DNA of 64,000 nucleotides from Microvirga sp. VF16 (GTDB lineage Bacteria > Pseudomonadota > Alphaproteobacteria > Rhizobiales > Beijerinckiaceae), in assembly GCF_016864375.1 (NCBI RefSeq), contig NZ_CP069356.1, positions 620,001-684,000 on the forward strand, given 5' to 3'. Below the pieces are notes generated by a model that was not told the DNA's origin, searched no databases, and saw only the letters and a program-made list of their open reading frames with translations. This document shows positions 1 through 9,204 of the stretch, in pieces. Position numbers and translations under genes: made by a program. The stretch's first letter is position 1. Each line of letters starts with the position of its first letter.

Positions 1-403
1 CGTGAAGGACGGGAAGCTGCGGTACGGCTACAACTACGTCGCGCAAGACTACTTCTCCATCGGATCCAGCGACCGGGTGCCGGAGGGGCACCATTTCCTC
101 AGTTTCGAGTTCACGCCGACAGGCAAGGCGGACCTCGCCAAGGGCATCGGCACGCCGGCCACGGTGCGGCTCCTCGTCGACGGCAAGGAGGTCGGGCGTG
201 GCGATCTGCCGGTCACGACTCCGATAGGATTTGGCCTCAGCGGGGCCGCTGCTGTCGGCACCGATCCCGGTTCGCCCGCCATGCCGGAGTACAAGCCCCC
301 ATTCAGGTTCACCGGCACCATCAAGCGGGTTCAGGTGGACACGAGCGGTGAGTTGATCGAGGACAAGGCTGCCAAGTTCCGGGCGGTGATGAAGCGTCAG
401 TGA
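1..403 (+). CDS. C-terminal end of a sulfatase-like protein (partial)
   Basis: Only the last ~133 residues are present; the reading frame is open to the left edge, so the true start lies outside the window and the GTG at base 2 need not be a start. The tail carries the beta-rich pattern seen at the end of bacterial arylsulfatases: a GYNYVA stretch, then HHFLSFEFTP, VRLLVDGKEVG and a closing FTGTIKRVQVD strand, ending in TGA at 401-403. Family members hydrolyse sulfate esters, but the catalytic formylglycine region would be upstream and is not visible, so activity cannot be judged. The assignment rests on recalled similarity of the C-terminal domain only. Confidence 0.55.
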   Translation, partial: VKDGKLRYGYNYVAQDYFSIGSSDRVPEGHHFLSFEFTPTGKADLAKGIGTPATVRLLVDGKEVGRGDLPVTTPIGFGLSGAAAVGTDPGSPAMPEYKPPFRFTGTIKRVQVDTSGELIEDKAAKFRAVMKRQ

Positions 404-684
404 CCGCGCGGTTTCGCCGGTCAGCCCGTCTTTGGCCGGTGGGCATGAACGCCCCAGGTGCCCCAACGAGTGGGATGCGGTGGGACAAGCGCTGCGATCC
501 ACTTCCGTCGAGAACGGTCGGGCAGGATCGGCTGCGCCTGCCCGCACGCGTCGACGGGCGCAGCGACCCGATCGCTGCTCAATGAGGCCGCAGGCCTGAT
601 GTCTGCAATTGATGCTGTGGACGGCTCCCACCCAGCGGTGAGGTAGCATGGCTGTTGTCAGCAGCCAGCGAACAGGAGCAGCCC
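404..684. other. Gene-free stretch before the first IS110-type element
   Basis: No convincing gene. The stretch separates the sulfatase stop from the first transposase and probably contains the left end of the insertion sequence, but no clear terminal inverted repeat is visible, as expected for IS110-family elements, which lack conventional ends. An AGGAG-type ribosome site (675-679) lies just ahead of the transposase ATG at 685. Confidence 0.4.
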
Positions 685-1710
685 ATGAGCACGGTCACTA
701 CCATTGGTCTGGACATCGCCAAGTCCGTCTTCCAGGTGCATGGCATCGATGCCGAAGGGGTCGTGATCATCCGACGCCAGGTCAGGCGAGGGCAGGTGCT
801 CAAGTTCTTTGCTTCCCTGCCACCCTGTCTGATCGGCATCGAGGCCTGTGCGAGCGCCCATCACTGGTCACGGGAGTTGCAGAGCCTCGGTCATGAGGTG
901 AAGCTCATGCCGCCGGCTTATGTCAAACCGTATGTAAAACGACAGAAGAACGACATGGCCGATGCCGAGGCGATCTGCGAGGCAGTCACCCGGCCCACCA
1001 TGCGCTTTGTCGAGACGAAGACGTGCGAGCAGCAAAGCACCCTGATGCTGCACCGGGTGCGGCTGATGCAGGTGCGGCAGAGGACCATGCTCACCAATGC
1101 GATCCGAGCACACCTGGCGGAGTTCGGCGTGGTGGCGAAGATCGGCCGGGAAGGTGTTGATGAGTTGCTGCTCATGGTCAGCAACGAAGATGAGCGCATC
1201 CCGGAGCTGGCCCGGGCCTGCATCCTGGCCTTGGCCGAGCAACTGGTGCTGCTCAAGCGCCAGATCCTGGAGATGGACCGACGGATCACCGCCTGCCACC
1301 GCGCCAACGAAGTCAGCCGCCGGTTGGCCGAGATCCCCGGTGTGGGTCCGCTGCTCGCATCAGCTCTCGTGGCCCATGTTCCCAACCCGAAGGCCTTCTC
1401 ATCCGGGCGCAATCTGGCGGCCTGGATCGGCTTGGTGCCGAAGCAGAACTCCAGCGGCGGCAAGGAGCGGCTCGGCGGCGTGACCAAACAGGGCAACCGC
1501 TACCTGCGCTCCCTGCTGACGGTGGGCGCACTCGCAGTGATCCGCTTTGCCCAGCGGCACGGGACGAAGCGGCCGTGGATCGTGCAACTGCTGGCGCGGC
1601 GGGCCACGAAGGTAGCGGCGGTGGCCCTGGCCAACAAGATGGCCCGGATGGTGTGGGCGATCATGGCCAAGGGCGAGCACTATCGGGAGCCTGTTGTACA
1701 AGCGGCATAA
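685..1710 (+). CDS. IS110-family transposase (first copy)
   Basis: A 341-residue DEDD transposase. The N-terminal RuvC-like domain shows TIGLDIAKS (first Asp), GIEACAS (Glu) and KNDMADAEAI (Asp pair); the C-terminal Tnp20 domain shows EIPGVGPLLASAL and the AAWIGLVPKQNSSGGKERLG block with the catalytic serine, followed by QGNRYLRSLL. Length is normal for the family and no frameshift is seen. ATG 685 is preferred over the upstream in-frame start because AGGAG sits 5-6 bases ahead of it and the protein then begins at the conserved TIGLDIAKS strand. IS110 enzymes move DNA with a guide (bridge) RNA made from a non-coding end of the element; the candidate non-coding end is 1711-2190. Confidence 0.9.
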   Translation: MSTVTTIGLDIAKSVFQVHGIDAEGVVIIRRQVRRGQVLKFFASLPPCLIGIEACASAHHWSRELQSLGHEVKLMPPAYVKPYVKRQKNDMADAEAICEAVTRPTMRFVETKTCEQQSTLMLHRVRLMQVRQRTMLTNAIRAHLAEFGVVAKIGREGVDELLLMVSNEDERIPELARACILALAEQLVLLKRQILEMDRRITACHRANEVSRRLAEIPGVGPLLASALVAHVPNPKAFSSGRNLAAWIGLVPKQNSSGGKERLGGVTKQGNRYLRSLLTVGALAVIRFAQRHGTKRPWIVQLLARRATKVAAVALANKMARMVWAIMAKGEHYREPVVQAA

Positions 1711-2190
1711 TCATCGTCGGAAGGCTCCGGCGATCACGAGGTTGGAAAGGGCGAACAGACGTTAATGCAGGATCCGGTCGAACCGGGAAGCGGGACACCC
1801 CACTCGTGCCAGAGCATCTTGGAATGCGAGCTTTTGGTCGGGACCCCTTCGCGGAGGGCATTATGGCCAGCGGTCATAAGCACCGCATCAACAGGTCGAA
1901 CACATGGCCTATGTGGACGGCCCCCGCCTCGCAAGAAGATTTCGGCATGGTTTGATCGGATCGCTTGCGGTCATATGTCCGGCCTTTCATTGCAGTCACA
2001 CATGACCGCTGGCCAAGATGGCGTCCGCTCTGTGAGTTCCCAACAGCACCGCGGCCTCGCCAGACCACAGTCATGTGCGGAGTGTCTCACCGTCTGGATC
2101 GATCGATCACACCATCTGCTCGCTTCCTTGCAAGGTCCGACACCAGCTCAACACGAGAGCGCTTGAAGGGTTCTCATGTCGGGCTGATCT
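1711..2190. other. 480-bp non-coding stretch between two convergent IS110 transposases
   Basis: No gene is supported; the frames here are short and unlike known proteins. Both flanking IS110-type transposases end into it, so it should hold the 3' non-coding ends of both elements. In the IS1111 branch of the family the bridge RNA is encoded downstream of the transposase, so one or two such RNAs may lie here. I did not find obvious terminal repeats that would mark the element boundaries. Confidence 0.4.
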
Positions 2191-3234
2191 CTACACAGCG
2201 CACGCCGCTGCCGATACTGACGCTGGGGCTTTGTAGCTCTCCCCTGTCACCATCAGCTTCCAGGCAATGCGGGCGATCTTGTTGGCCAGCGCCACGGCAA
2301 CCAGCTTGGGCGGCTTGCGCTGGAGCAACGCCACCAGCCACGGCGAAGGCGGCGCACTCTGGCCGCGCCGCAACTGCCGGATGACAGCAGTCGCCCCGAC
2401 CACCAGCACGCTGCGCAGGGCCTCGTCACCGGCCCGCGTGATCACCCCATGCCGCACCTTGCCGGCGGTGGAATGATCCTTCGGGGTCAAGCCAAGCCAG
2501 GCGGCAAAGTGGCGGGCCGAGCGAAAGGCCTCGGGTGCAGGCGTCTTCATCACCAACATCGCAGCGCCGATCGGACCCACCCCAGGAATCCTGGCCAAGC
2601 GTCGGCTGATCTCATGGGCGCGGTGCCAAGCCATGAGGCGATCTTCAATCTCCTCCAATCGGGCCTGCAGCTGCGCATACTCCGTGGCCTGCATCGCAAA
2701 CAGCTCCCGGGCGAGAGCCGGCAAGGTCTCCTCGGTTTTGACCCGCTCCAGCAGAGGCTCGATCCGGCACAGCCCCTTAGGGGCAATGAGCCCGAACTCC
2801 GCCGCATAGCCGCGGATCACGTTGACCAGCTGGGTGCGCTGCCGGATCAAGCGATCGCGCACGCCCACCAGCATCAAGGCCGCCTGCTGGTCGGCTGTTT
2901 TGACCGGCACGAAGCGCATGGTGGGCCGGCTCATCGCCTCGCAGATCGCCTCGGCATCAGCCGCATCGTTCTTGCCACGCTTGACGTACGGCTTGGCCAA
3001 TTGCGGCGCGATCAGCTTCACCTGGTGCCCTAACGACTGCAGAAGGCGCGCCCAATGGTGCGAGCCCCCACAGGCTTCAAGGGCAACTACGGTGGGCGGA
3101 AGCTTGCCAAAGAAGGTGATCAGATCCTGGCGCCGCAGCTTCTTGCGCAGCACCGGCTCCTCGGCGGCATTCACGCCGTGCAGTTGGAAGACGTGCTTTG
3201 ACGTATCCATTCCGATGCGGATAATCTGGTCCAT
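2191..3234 (-). CDS. IS110-family transposase (second, distinct copy)
   Basis: A 347-residue IS110/IS1111-type transposase related to, but clearly different from, the copy at 685-1710: IRIGMDTSKHVFQLHG, ALEACGGSHHWARLLQ and KRGKNDAADAEAICEA carry the DEDD residues, and RIPGVGPIGAAML plus FAAWLGLTPKDHSTAGK form the Tnp20/serine domain. The start is set at 3234 (MDQIIRIG), where AGGAG lies at the right distance upstream; a longer frame to 3381 has no family similarity. It converges on the first copy. It appears intact. Confidence 0.9.
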   Translation of the reverse strand: MDQIIRIGMDTSKHVFQLHGVNAAEEPVLRKKLRRQDLITFFGKLPPTVVALEACGGSHHWARLLQSLGHQVKLIAPQLAKPYVKRGKNDAADAEAICEAMSRPTMRFVPVKTADQQAALMLVGVRDRLIRQRTQLVNVIRGYAAEFGLIAPKGLCRIEPLLERVKTEETLPALARELFAMQATEYAQLQARLEEIEDRLMAWHRAHEISRRLARIPGVGPIGAAMLVMKTPAPEAFRSARHFAAWLGLTPKDHSTAGKVRHGVITRAGDEALRSVLVVGATAVIRQLRRGQSAPPSPWLVALLQRKPPKLVAVALANKIARIAWKLMVTGESYKAPASVSAAACAV

Positions 3235-3595
3235 GGACGGTCTCCTGTGACTGAGATCTGCAACGACCTCATTCTGGCACAGCGATGCCGTAAGGGGGCC
3301 GTCCACTCCAACAGCATCGACCAGCCTTGCAGAAGCGTTTAATAAATCCCTTGCCAACAGGGAGCCGTCCACACATGGCACGAGGCCGACCTTGGAGGTA
3401 TTTCCGCAATGGAGCGGGATTGGGACCTTCGCGGGACCTCGCTCAAGGGCTTTGGTTGACCCAAAGCCGACTTTAGATGAATGGCTTAGATCGCAGCGGA
3501 GAGCAGGAATTTTGGGCGCTGCCTATTTGACCTACCGCAGATCTCGGTTGCGCTCTGGCGCTCTTCAAATGCTCCAAGGGGGATAAGAGAGCCAA

Positions 3596-3620
3596 AGGCG
3601 GACGCATCAAGCGTCCGCCT
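3596..3620. terminator. Hairpin terminator downstream of the transporter operon
   Basis: A perfect 10-bp stem, AGGCGGACGC at 3596-3605 and GCGTCCGCCT at 3611-3620, with a 5-base loop. It lies 20 bases past the stop of the binding-protein gene (minus strand), where transcription of the seven-gene operon should end. The T-tract on the minus side is short, so termination may be partial. Confidence 0.6.
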
Positions 3621-3639
3621 CGGTCTTATGATGATGATA

Positions 3640-4692
3640 TCAGCGTTCGATGGTCTTGTTCCAGCGGCTGTTCCATTCAGGCCGCTTCTCGTTGATTGTA
3701 TCCCAGTCGAGTGTGACGGCAGTCTTCATGTACTCGTGGAACTTCTTGAGTTTGGCTTCCGCTTCCGGCGTGGGGGCTTTGGTTTTCACGTTCGAAGGAA
3801 CGATGTTGCCGTATTGGAGTGCCTTGCTCTGAGCTTCCGGCGACAGGAGATATGCAGCAAGCTTCTGAGCCAGTTCCGGCTCGCTGTTGTTGGCGATGAC
3901 GCACTCGGTCACCATCAGCACAACGGAGCCTTCCTTAGGTTGAGCATATTCCACCGGGATGTTCTTTTCTTGATGAGCCGCCACGGCCGTGGGCGTCAAC
4001 GGGAAGATTGCGGCTTCTCCGGTCTGTACCATCTCGGAGATCTTAGCCGAGCTGGGGATATACTCGAGCACGTTCGGGCCGATGGTGTCCTTGAACTTGG
4101 AAAAGCCCGGCTCGACGTTCTTCTCATCGCCACCCTGGATCCGGTTGAACATCAGGAACGCATGCAGGCCAAAGGACGAGGCCGCGGCGGATTGGAACAC
4201 GACCGCCCCCTTGTACTTCGGATCCGCGAGATCCATCCAGGAGGTCGGCGGGGCCCAGCCCTTTTCTTCAAACATCTTCTTGTTGTAGGCGAGACCCGTC
4301 ATGCCGAGGTCGATACCGACGGCCATGTCATTCTTCAGCCGGGCTCCCGGGGCGAGATCGGCCAGAGCCGGCGTATCCTTCACCTTCTCGCAGAGGCCGG
4401 CGCCGATGGCGCGCACCATGACGCCGTCGTCGAGGAACATCACGTGCATCTGAGGATTGCTTTTGGCCGCCGTAGCCTTGGCGAGAATATCGGACGACGT
4501 GCCCGGCACGACGACGACCTTCACGCCGTTCGCCTTCTCGAAATCCGGAAAGACATTCTGCGTATAGGTTTTCTCGAAGTTGCCGCCATTCATGCCGACA
4601 TAGAGCGTCTTGGTCTGAGCCTGGACTGCGCCCGCGGTGGTGATGGCAAGCGCAGCAAAGGCCGCGGTCTGTAGGAATTTGGACTTGGTCAT
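3640..4692 (-). CDS. Periplasmic binding protein of a PotD/iron-type ABC importer
   Basis: A 350-residue class II (cluster D-like) solute-binding protein. A Sec signal peptide covers about residues 1-25 (Lys-rich start, Ala-rich core, cleavage after AVQA). The mature part has the features of spermidine/putrescine-type receptors: LYVGMNGGNFEKTYTQNVFPDFEKANGV at the N-lobe, SSDILAKATAAK, the hinge DLGMTGLAYNKKMFEEKG, and WMDLADPKYKGAV. The ligand is bound between lobes in the periplasm and passed to the two permeases encoded upstream in the same operon. It overlaps the preceding dehydrogenase gene by the four bases ATGA. Ligand not determinable; polyamines, opines or imino acids are the candidates, given the dehydrogenase in the operon. 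Confidence 0.85.
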   Translation of the reverse strand: MTKSKFLQTAAFAALAITTAGAVQAQTKTLYVGMNGGNFEKTYTQNVFPDFEKANGVKVVVVPGTSSDILAKATAAKSNPQMHVMFLDDGVMVRAIGAGLCEKVKDTPALADLAPGARLKNDMAVGIDLGMTGLAYNKKMFEEKGWAPPTSWMDLADPKYKGAVVFQSAAASSFGLHAFLMFNRIQGGDEKNVEPGFSKFKDTIGPNVLEYIPSSAKISEMVQTGEAAIFPLTPTAVAAHQEKNIPVEYAQPKEGSVVLMVTECVIANNSEPELAQKLAAYLLSPEAQSKALQYGNIVPSNVKTKAPTPEAEAKLKKFHEYMKTAVTLDWDTINEKRPEWNSRWNKTIER

Positions 4693-5864
4693 TTCAAAGT
4701 TTCCCTCTTTTGGGGCTCGGGGATGGTACCCACAGGGGAGCCCTGGTCCATGCGGGCAAATCGGTCGATGGCAAAGGCGTCAATCGGCGTTGGGCTTTCA
4801 CCGTCACGGATGAGTTCGGCGAGGACTTCACCGACACCTGGTGCGATCTGGAATCCGGCGCCTGAGAAGCCGAAGGCGTGAATAAGGTTCGGTGTGGTCC
4901 GGCTGAAGCCGATGACTGGGTTCCTGTCCGTCATCTCGCCTTCCGTGCCGCTCCAGAAGCGGATGGCGTAGGCATTGCGCAGGACCGGGAACAGGCCTGC
5001 CGCGCGGTTCATGATGGTGACGGCACCGATGTCTGTGGGGCGCGAGAAGTCCGGATTCGCAATCGGCTCGCCGCGCATGCCGCCGACGATGCAGTTGCCG
5101 CGCTCCACCTGACGCGCATAGATGCCGCCGCCTTCCGCGCCGATGTTCACGTTCATGAACACGTCCAGCGGTTCGGTGACGATCATGCTCGGATAGATGC
5201 GCTGGAGAGGTACCGGTTCCCCGAAAGCCTCGGCGAAGGCGCCCGCCCAAGCCCCGGCGCTGTTGATGACGAACCGCGCCTTGATCTCGGTCCCTCGGCC
5301 CGCCGAGAGACGGAAGCCTTCCGGCGCCTTCTCAACATAGGACACTGGCGTATGTTCGAGAACCTCTGCTCCGGCCCGCCGGGCCGCAAGGGCGAAAGTC
5401 GCCGAAACGAGGCGCGGATTGGCATGGCCGTCTCCAGGGCAGAGCGATGCTCCCGCGACATCTCCCGCAATCCAGGGAAACCGCTCCCGGAGCTGGTTAT
5501 GGCCGATCAGTTCGAGGTCGAGCCCCAACTCCGCAACGCGTGCCGCATAGCCTTCAAGCGATGCCATCTCGGCCTCTGTCCGAGCCACCTTGAGATGGCC
5601 GGAGCGCACGAACTCACCATCAATGCCGATGAGCTCCTTCAGACGCGGCCAAATGGCATGAGCGCGCTGGGACAGGGCGATCTGCTCGGGAGGGCGCCCC
5701 TGACGCCGCACGCCGCCGTAATTGACGCCGCTCGCCTGCGCGCCGCAGAAGCCCTTGTCGAGGAGAACGACGGAAAAGCCCATGCGACGAAGGGCGAGCG
5801 CAGCGGAACTGCCGACAAGTCCGCCGCCGATGATCGCCACGTCCTTGAGAAGGATCCGGCTCAT
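4689..5864 (-). CDS. FAD-dependent DAO-family oxidoreductase (beta subunit of a three-part amine/opine dehydrogenase)
   Basis: A 391-residue D-amino-acid-oxidase-fold flavoprotein. The dinucleotide-binding strand VAIIGGGLVGSSAALALRR is at about residues 8-26, followed by the conserved glutamate-equivalent region LLDKG and GVNYGGVRRQGR. The C-terminal half has FWSGTEGEMTDRNPVIGF and AFGFSGAGFQIAPGVGE, typical of sarcosine, glycine and HcnC/OoxB-type enzymes. ATG 5864 is chosen because it starts four bases inside the end of the alpha-subunit gene (ATGA overlap) and gives the normal length. In families such as HcnABC, octopine/nopaline oxidase and D-hydroxyproline dehydrogenase this chain is the substrate-oxidising subunit, handing electrons through the alpha and gamma chains encoded immediately upstream. 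Confidence 0.85.
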   Translation of the reverse strand: MSRILLKDVAIIGGGLVGSSAALALRRMGFSVVLLDKGFCGAQASGVNYGGVRRQGRPPEQIALSQRAHAIWPRLKELIGIDGEFVRSGHLKVARTEAEMASLEGYAARVAELGLDLELIGHNQLRERFPWIAGDVAGASLCPGDGHANPRLVSATFALAARRAGAEVLEHTPVSYVEKAPEGFRLSAGRGTEIKARFVINSAGAWAGAFAEAFGEPVPLQRIYPSMIVTEPLDVFMNVNIGAEGGGIYARQVERGNCIVGGMRGEPIANPDFSRPTDIGAVTIMNRAAGLFPVLRNAYAIRFWSGTEGEMTDRNPVIGFSRTTPNLIHAFGFSGAGFQIAPGVGEVLAELIRDGESPTPIDAFAIDRFARMDQGSPVGTIPEPQKRETLK

Positions 5865-7237
5865 GCGGCCTCTCCGTCTGCCATGATCTCGAGAGGGAGA
5901 GGCTTGATGGGCGGCTGTGCACGCAGCCGGCCAACGGCCTCCAGCGGTTGGCCGTGAGCAGCTGCCAGGATCTCTGCCGCCGCGCCTGCGCACATCCGTC
6001 CCTGGCATCGGCCCATGCCGATACGGGTCAGGGCCTTGAGACGATTGAGTTCGTGCACCCCCTGATCGCGCGCCGCGGCACGCGCCTGACCGACGGAAAT
6101 CTCCTCGCAGCGACAGAGGAGAACATCGTCGGTAATGTTGCTCGCCCATTTGTCGGGGAAGGGGAAGGCGGCTTCGAGAACGTCGCGGAACCGTTGGATC
6201 GCGGCAAGCTTGCGTTCCAGCACCGCGATCCGCACGTGGTCGACGGAACGGCCAGCATCTTCGAGGAGGGCGAGACTGGCTCGCTCTCCCGCGAGCTCGG
6301 CGGCGTCCGCTCCGGCAATCCCGGCCCCGTCGCCTGCGATATAGAGATCAGGCACACTGGTGCGCCCCGCTATGTCGCGTTCTGGTCGCCACGCACGATC
6401 CCGTCCGTCGAAGACGAAGCGACACCCCGCAAGATCTGCCAGCTGCGTTTCTGAGCGCAGGGCAAAGCCGTATCCCACGGCATTGCAGGCCAGGCGATGT
6501 TCCTTTCCTCGCTCACGCCAGACAATGCCCTCGACCTGTGTCTCGCCCTCGATCCGATCCGGTTCGACGCCGAAATGCACCGGGACGCCGCGTGCCATGA
6601 ATTCGGCTGCATAGCGGAATCCGCGCATCACCACACCCGGCTGAGACAGCAGACCGCGCAGGAGATGAAGCTTCGCCGAAAAAGGAGCCGTATCGAGTAC
6701 GGCGGCAACCCGGGCACCGGCTTTCACATATTGCCAAGCGACGAGATAGAGCAGAGGCCCGGAGCCGAGGAAGACAACCCGCTCGCCGATGGCGCAGCCT
6801 TGCGACTTCAGTGCGATCTGCGCTCCGCCAAGGGTGAAGACACCCGGGGTGGTCCAGCCACGGAAGGGAAGCACACGATCGGTGGCACCCGTGGCGAGGA
6901 TGAGATGGCTGAAGGGGAGGCGACGGGTTCGGCCGCCGACCGCTACATCGGCAACCTTGTCCCGGACGTTCCAAACCAGAGCCTGCGGCAAATAATCGAT
7001 CTGGTCCCTGATGCGCGCAAAGGCCTCGTGCAGCGCCGTCGCCTTCCCGGCCTCCGATCCGTAGAGGTCGCGTGGCGTGCGCTCATCAGGAACGAGCCTC
7101 TGGCGATAGATCTGTCCGCCACCGGACGCTGCCTCATCGACGACGATTGGCCTGATGTCCGCGTCCACGAGGGCTTGGGCGGCGCGGATTCCGGCGGGAC
7201 CGGCACCGACGATCAGCGGTCGAAGGGTGTCTTTCAC
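5861..7237 (-). CDS. FAD/NAD-binding alpha subunit with C-terminal [2Fe-2S] domain
   Basis: A 458-residue flavoprotein disulfide-reductase-like chain. PLIVGAGPAGIRAAQALVDA near the start binds FAD; a second nucleotide fold VVFLGSGPLLYLVAWQYVKAGA sits mid-protein; SVPDLYIAGDGAGIAGAD closes the FAD site. The last ~90 residues hold a BFD-like cluster motif, DVLLCRCEEI with later GRCQGRMCAG, giving four cysteines. This architecture matches HcnB, the octopine oxidase A chain and D-hydroxyproline dehydrogenase alpha. The GTG start at 7237 overlaps the stop of the ferredoxin-like gene (GTGA), which argues for translational coupling and against the longer frame reaching 7342. Confidence 0.85.
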   Translation of the reverse strand: MKDTLRPLIVGAGPAGIRAAQALVDADIRPIVVDEAASGGGQIYRQRLVPDERTPRDLYGSEAGKATALHEAFARIRDQIDYLPQALVWNVRDKVADVAVGGRTRRLPFSHLILATGATDRVLPFRGWTTPGVFTLGGAQIALKSQGCAIGERVVFLGSGPLLYLVAWQYVKAGARVAAVLDTAPFSAKLHLLRGLLSQPGVVMRGFRYAAEFMARGVPVHFGVEPDRIEGETQVEGIVWRERGKEHRLACNAVGYGFALRSETQLADLAGCRFVFDGRDRAWRPERDIAGRTSVPDLYIAGDGAGIAGADAAELAGERASLALLEDAGRSVDHVRIAVLERKLAAIQRFRDVLEAAFPFPDKWASNITDDVLLCRCEEISVGQARAAARDQGVHELNRLKALTRIGMGRCQGRMCAGAAAEILAAAHGQPLEAVGRLRAQPPIKPLPLEIMADGEAA

Positions 7238-7524
7238 GATCTCGGCTCCGTAATGGTTCGAAGATTCATTCCCGGCTCGAGAATCGTGCTGCAGGCGCGG
7301 ATGCGCCTGCCGTCGCTCGTCAGGACCCAGCAGTCCTGGCACGCGCCCATCTGGCAGAAGCCAGCCCGCGGGGCGCCTGAGAAGTCGCTGAGACGCAGCC
7401 GATCAGTCCTGGTAAGAATGGCGGTCAGAACCGTGTCGCCCGCGAGGCCGAAGCAGGCCTCACCATTCAGCGTAAAGGCAATCGGGGGAAGCTTGTGGCG
7501 GGCGAGGCGCTTGAGAAGAGCCAT
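7234..7524 (-). CDS. Small [2Fe-2S] ferredoxin-like gamma subunit
   Basis: A 96-residue protein with the cysteine spacing C-x4-C-x2-C in GFCQMGACQDC and a fourth cysteine in RACSTIL, the plant-type ferredoxin fold used by HcnA, SoxA-N and the gamma chain of opine and hydroxyproline dehydrogenases. It would carry electrons between the flavin subunits. ATG 7524 is preferred to the in-frame ATG 27 bases upstream because GAGGAA lies about 8 bases ahead of it and it leaves the preceding permease gene without overlap. It is followed by the alpha subunit through a GTGA overlap. Confidence 0.85.
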   Translation of the reverse strand: MALLKRLARHKLPPIAFTLNGEACFGLAGDTVLTAILTRTDRLRLSDFSGAPRAGFCQMGACQDCWVLTSDGRRIRACSTILEPGMNLRTITEPRS

Positions 7525-7534
7525 ATCTTTTTCC

Positions 7535-8329
7535 TCAGCGCTGCCCGACAAGGATGCGGTCGAGCCCGAAGGCGCGATCCAGCACCAGCATGGCGACGGC
7601 CGTGATGGCGATCATCAGAGCCGAGACGGCCGCCATCATCGGATCGATGGACTCCGTCGCGTACATGTACATGCGGACCGGCAGCGTGACGGTTGCGGGC
7701 GAGGTGACGAAGATCGACATCGTCAGCTCGTCGAAGCTGTTGATGAAGGCAAGCAGCCAGCCGCCCGTGATACCGGGCAGGATCATGGGAGCGGTGATGC
7801 GACGAAACGCGGTCCATTCCCCGGCACCAAGTGTCCGCGCGGCCTGCTCGGCACTGCGATCGAGCCCGGATAGGGCAGCGAGCACGAGACGGAGCACATA
7901 GGGCGTCACGATGATGATGTGTGTCGCGACAAGCCAGGCAAAGCTTCCCGTGGCGCCGATGAGCGCGAACAGACGCAGAAAGGCGACACCGAGCACCAGA
8001 TGTGGAATGATCAGCGGCGACAGGAACAGGGCATTCAGGAAGTCCCGGCCCGGGAACGTGTAACGGCTGATAGCAAGTCCCGCGGGCACCGCGAACACGA
8101 CAGCGAGCGTCGCGGAGAGGGTCGCCAACCAGATGCTGTTCCAGAAGGACGCCATGAAATCCGGATGCGCGAAGACAGCTGCGAACCAGCGCAGCGACAG
8201 GCCAGTTGTCGGCAGGCTTAGCGTGTTCTCGGGCGTGAACGCGACAAGGCAGATGATGACGAGCGGTGTCAGGACGAAAGTCAGGACGAGAATGTGAAAG
8301 ATGAGAGCGATGGGGCCATTCTTCTGCAT
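7535..8329 (-). CDS. ABC transporter permease, PotC type
   Basis: A 264-residue integral membrane protein with about six hydrophobic segments, beginning ALIFHILVLTFVLTPLVIICLVAF. The EAA loop that contacts the ATPase reads EQAARTLGAGEWTAFRRITAPMILPGI. Length and layout match PotC/type I permeases for spermidine/putrescine and related cations. ATG 8329 starts five bases after the stop of the PotB-like gene; the longer frame upstream would overlap that gene heavily and has no family similarity. Confidence 0.85.
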   Translation of the reverse strand: MQKNGPIALIFHILVLTFVLTPLVIICLVAFTPENTLSLPTTGLSLRWFAAVFAHPDFMASFWNSIWLATLSATLAVVFAVPAGLAISRYTFPGRDFLNALFLSPLIIPHLVLGVAFLRLFALIGATGSFAWLVATHIIIVTPYVLRLVLAALSGLDRSAEQAARTLGAGEWTAFRRITAPMILPGITGGWLLAFINSFDELTMSIFVTSPATVTLPVRMYMYATESIDPMMAAVSALMIAITAVAMLVLDRAFGLDRILVGQR

Positions 8330-8333
8330 GGTG

Positions 8334-9194
8334 TCACCCGAGGGTCCGGCGTGCACGAGCCTCGACCATGCGGTTGTAGGCCAGCATGATGCAGAGGTTT
8401 GCGACAAGCACGATGATCGCGATGGTGGCTCCGAGAGGCCAGTTCAGCTCTTGCAAGTATTCGTCATAGACCAGCGTCGCCGCCATCTTCAGGCGACGGC
8501 CGCCAAGCAGAGCCGGAACGGCGAAGGCGCTAGCCGACAGCCCGAAGACGATGAGGCTGCCAGATAGCATGCCCAGCGTCACCTGCGGCATGACCACCCG
8601 GCGAAGAGCCGTGAAGTGCGAGGCGCCGAGCGTCCAGGCCGCAGCCTCGACCATGGGGTCTAGTTTCTGCAATGCCGTCCATACCGGAATGACCATGAAC
8701 GGCAGCATGACGTGGACGAGAGCGATGACAATGGCGGTCTCGGTGTAGAGGATCCTGGCCGGCGGGAATCCGAGAAGCTGCAGTGCCTGATTTACGAGGC
8801 CCTGCGAGCCGAGCAGCATGCTCCAGCCAAAAGTGCGGACCACGACGGAGACGAGCAATGGGCCGATGATGACGAGGAGGAAAACCGAGCGCCATGGATC
8901 GCGCATGCGCGACAGAATATAGGCTTCCGGAACCCCGATCGCGACACAGATGATCGTGGTCAGCGCTGCGATCCGCAGCGTTCTCCAGAAGATTTCGAGA
9001 TAATACCCATCCGTAACGACTGTGACGTAGTGGGACAGGGTGAAGGTGTTCTGGATGCCGGTGGAATGATCGTAGGCATGAAACGACAGGATGACGGTCA
9101 GCGCCAGCGGCAGCAGCACGAGACCGACAAAGAACAGAGCTCCGGGACCGGCAAGCAGCCATGGGGCGGAAGAGGTGGGTGAACGCGGAGTCAT
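8334..9194 (-). CDS. ABC transporter permease, PotB type
   Basis: A 286-residue partner permease. A first membrane segment LFFVGLVLLPLALTVILSF is followed by five more, and the EAA loop is EAAAWTLGASHFTALRRVVMPQV. It pairs with the PotC-like permease encoded immediately downstream and with the ATPase upstream (10-base gap). The gene order ATPase, PotB, PotC is the standard one for this importer family, although the binding protein has been moved to the end of the operon behind the dehydrogenase genes. Confidence 0.85.
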   Translation of the reverse strand: MTPRSPTSSAPWLLAGPGALFFVGLVLLPLALTVILSFHAYDHSTGIQNTFTLSHYVTVVTDGYYLEIFWRTLRIAALTTIICVAIGVPEAYILSRMRDPWRSVFLLVIIGPLLVSVVVRTFGWSMLLGSQGLVNQALQLLGFPPARILYTETAIVIALVHVMLPFMVIPVWTALQKLDPMVEAAAWTLGASHFTALRRVVMPQVTLGMLSGSLIVFGLSASAFAVPALLGGRRLKMAATLVYDEYLQELNWPLGATIAIIVLVANLCIMLAYNRMVEARARRTLG

Positions 9195-9204
9195 CTTGCT
9201 CCCT

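Noticed and set aside
4689..7524. Hydroxyproline or cyanide-forming (HcnABC) operon
   Set aside because: The three-subunit architecture fits, but the transporter type and absence of other pathway genes do not allow a specific substrate to be claimed.
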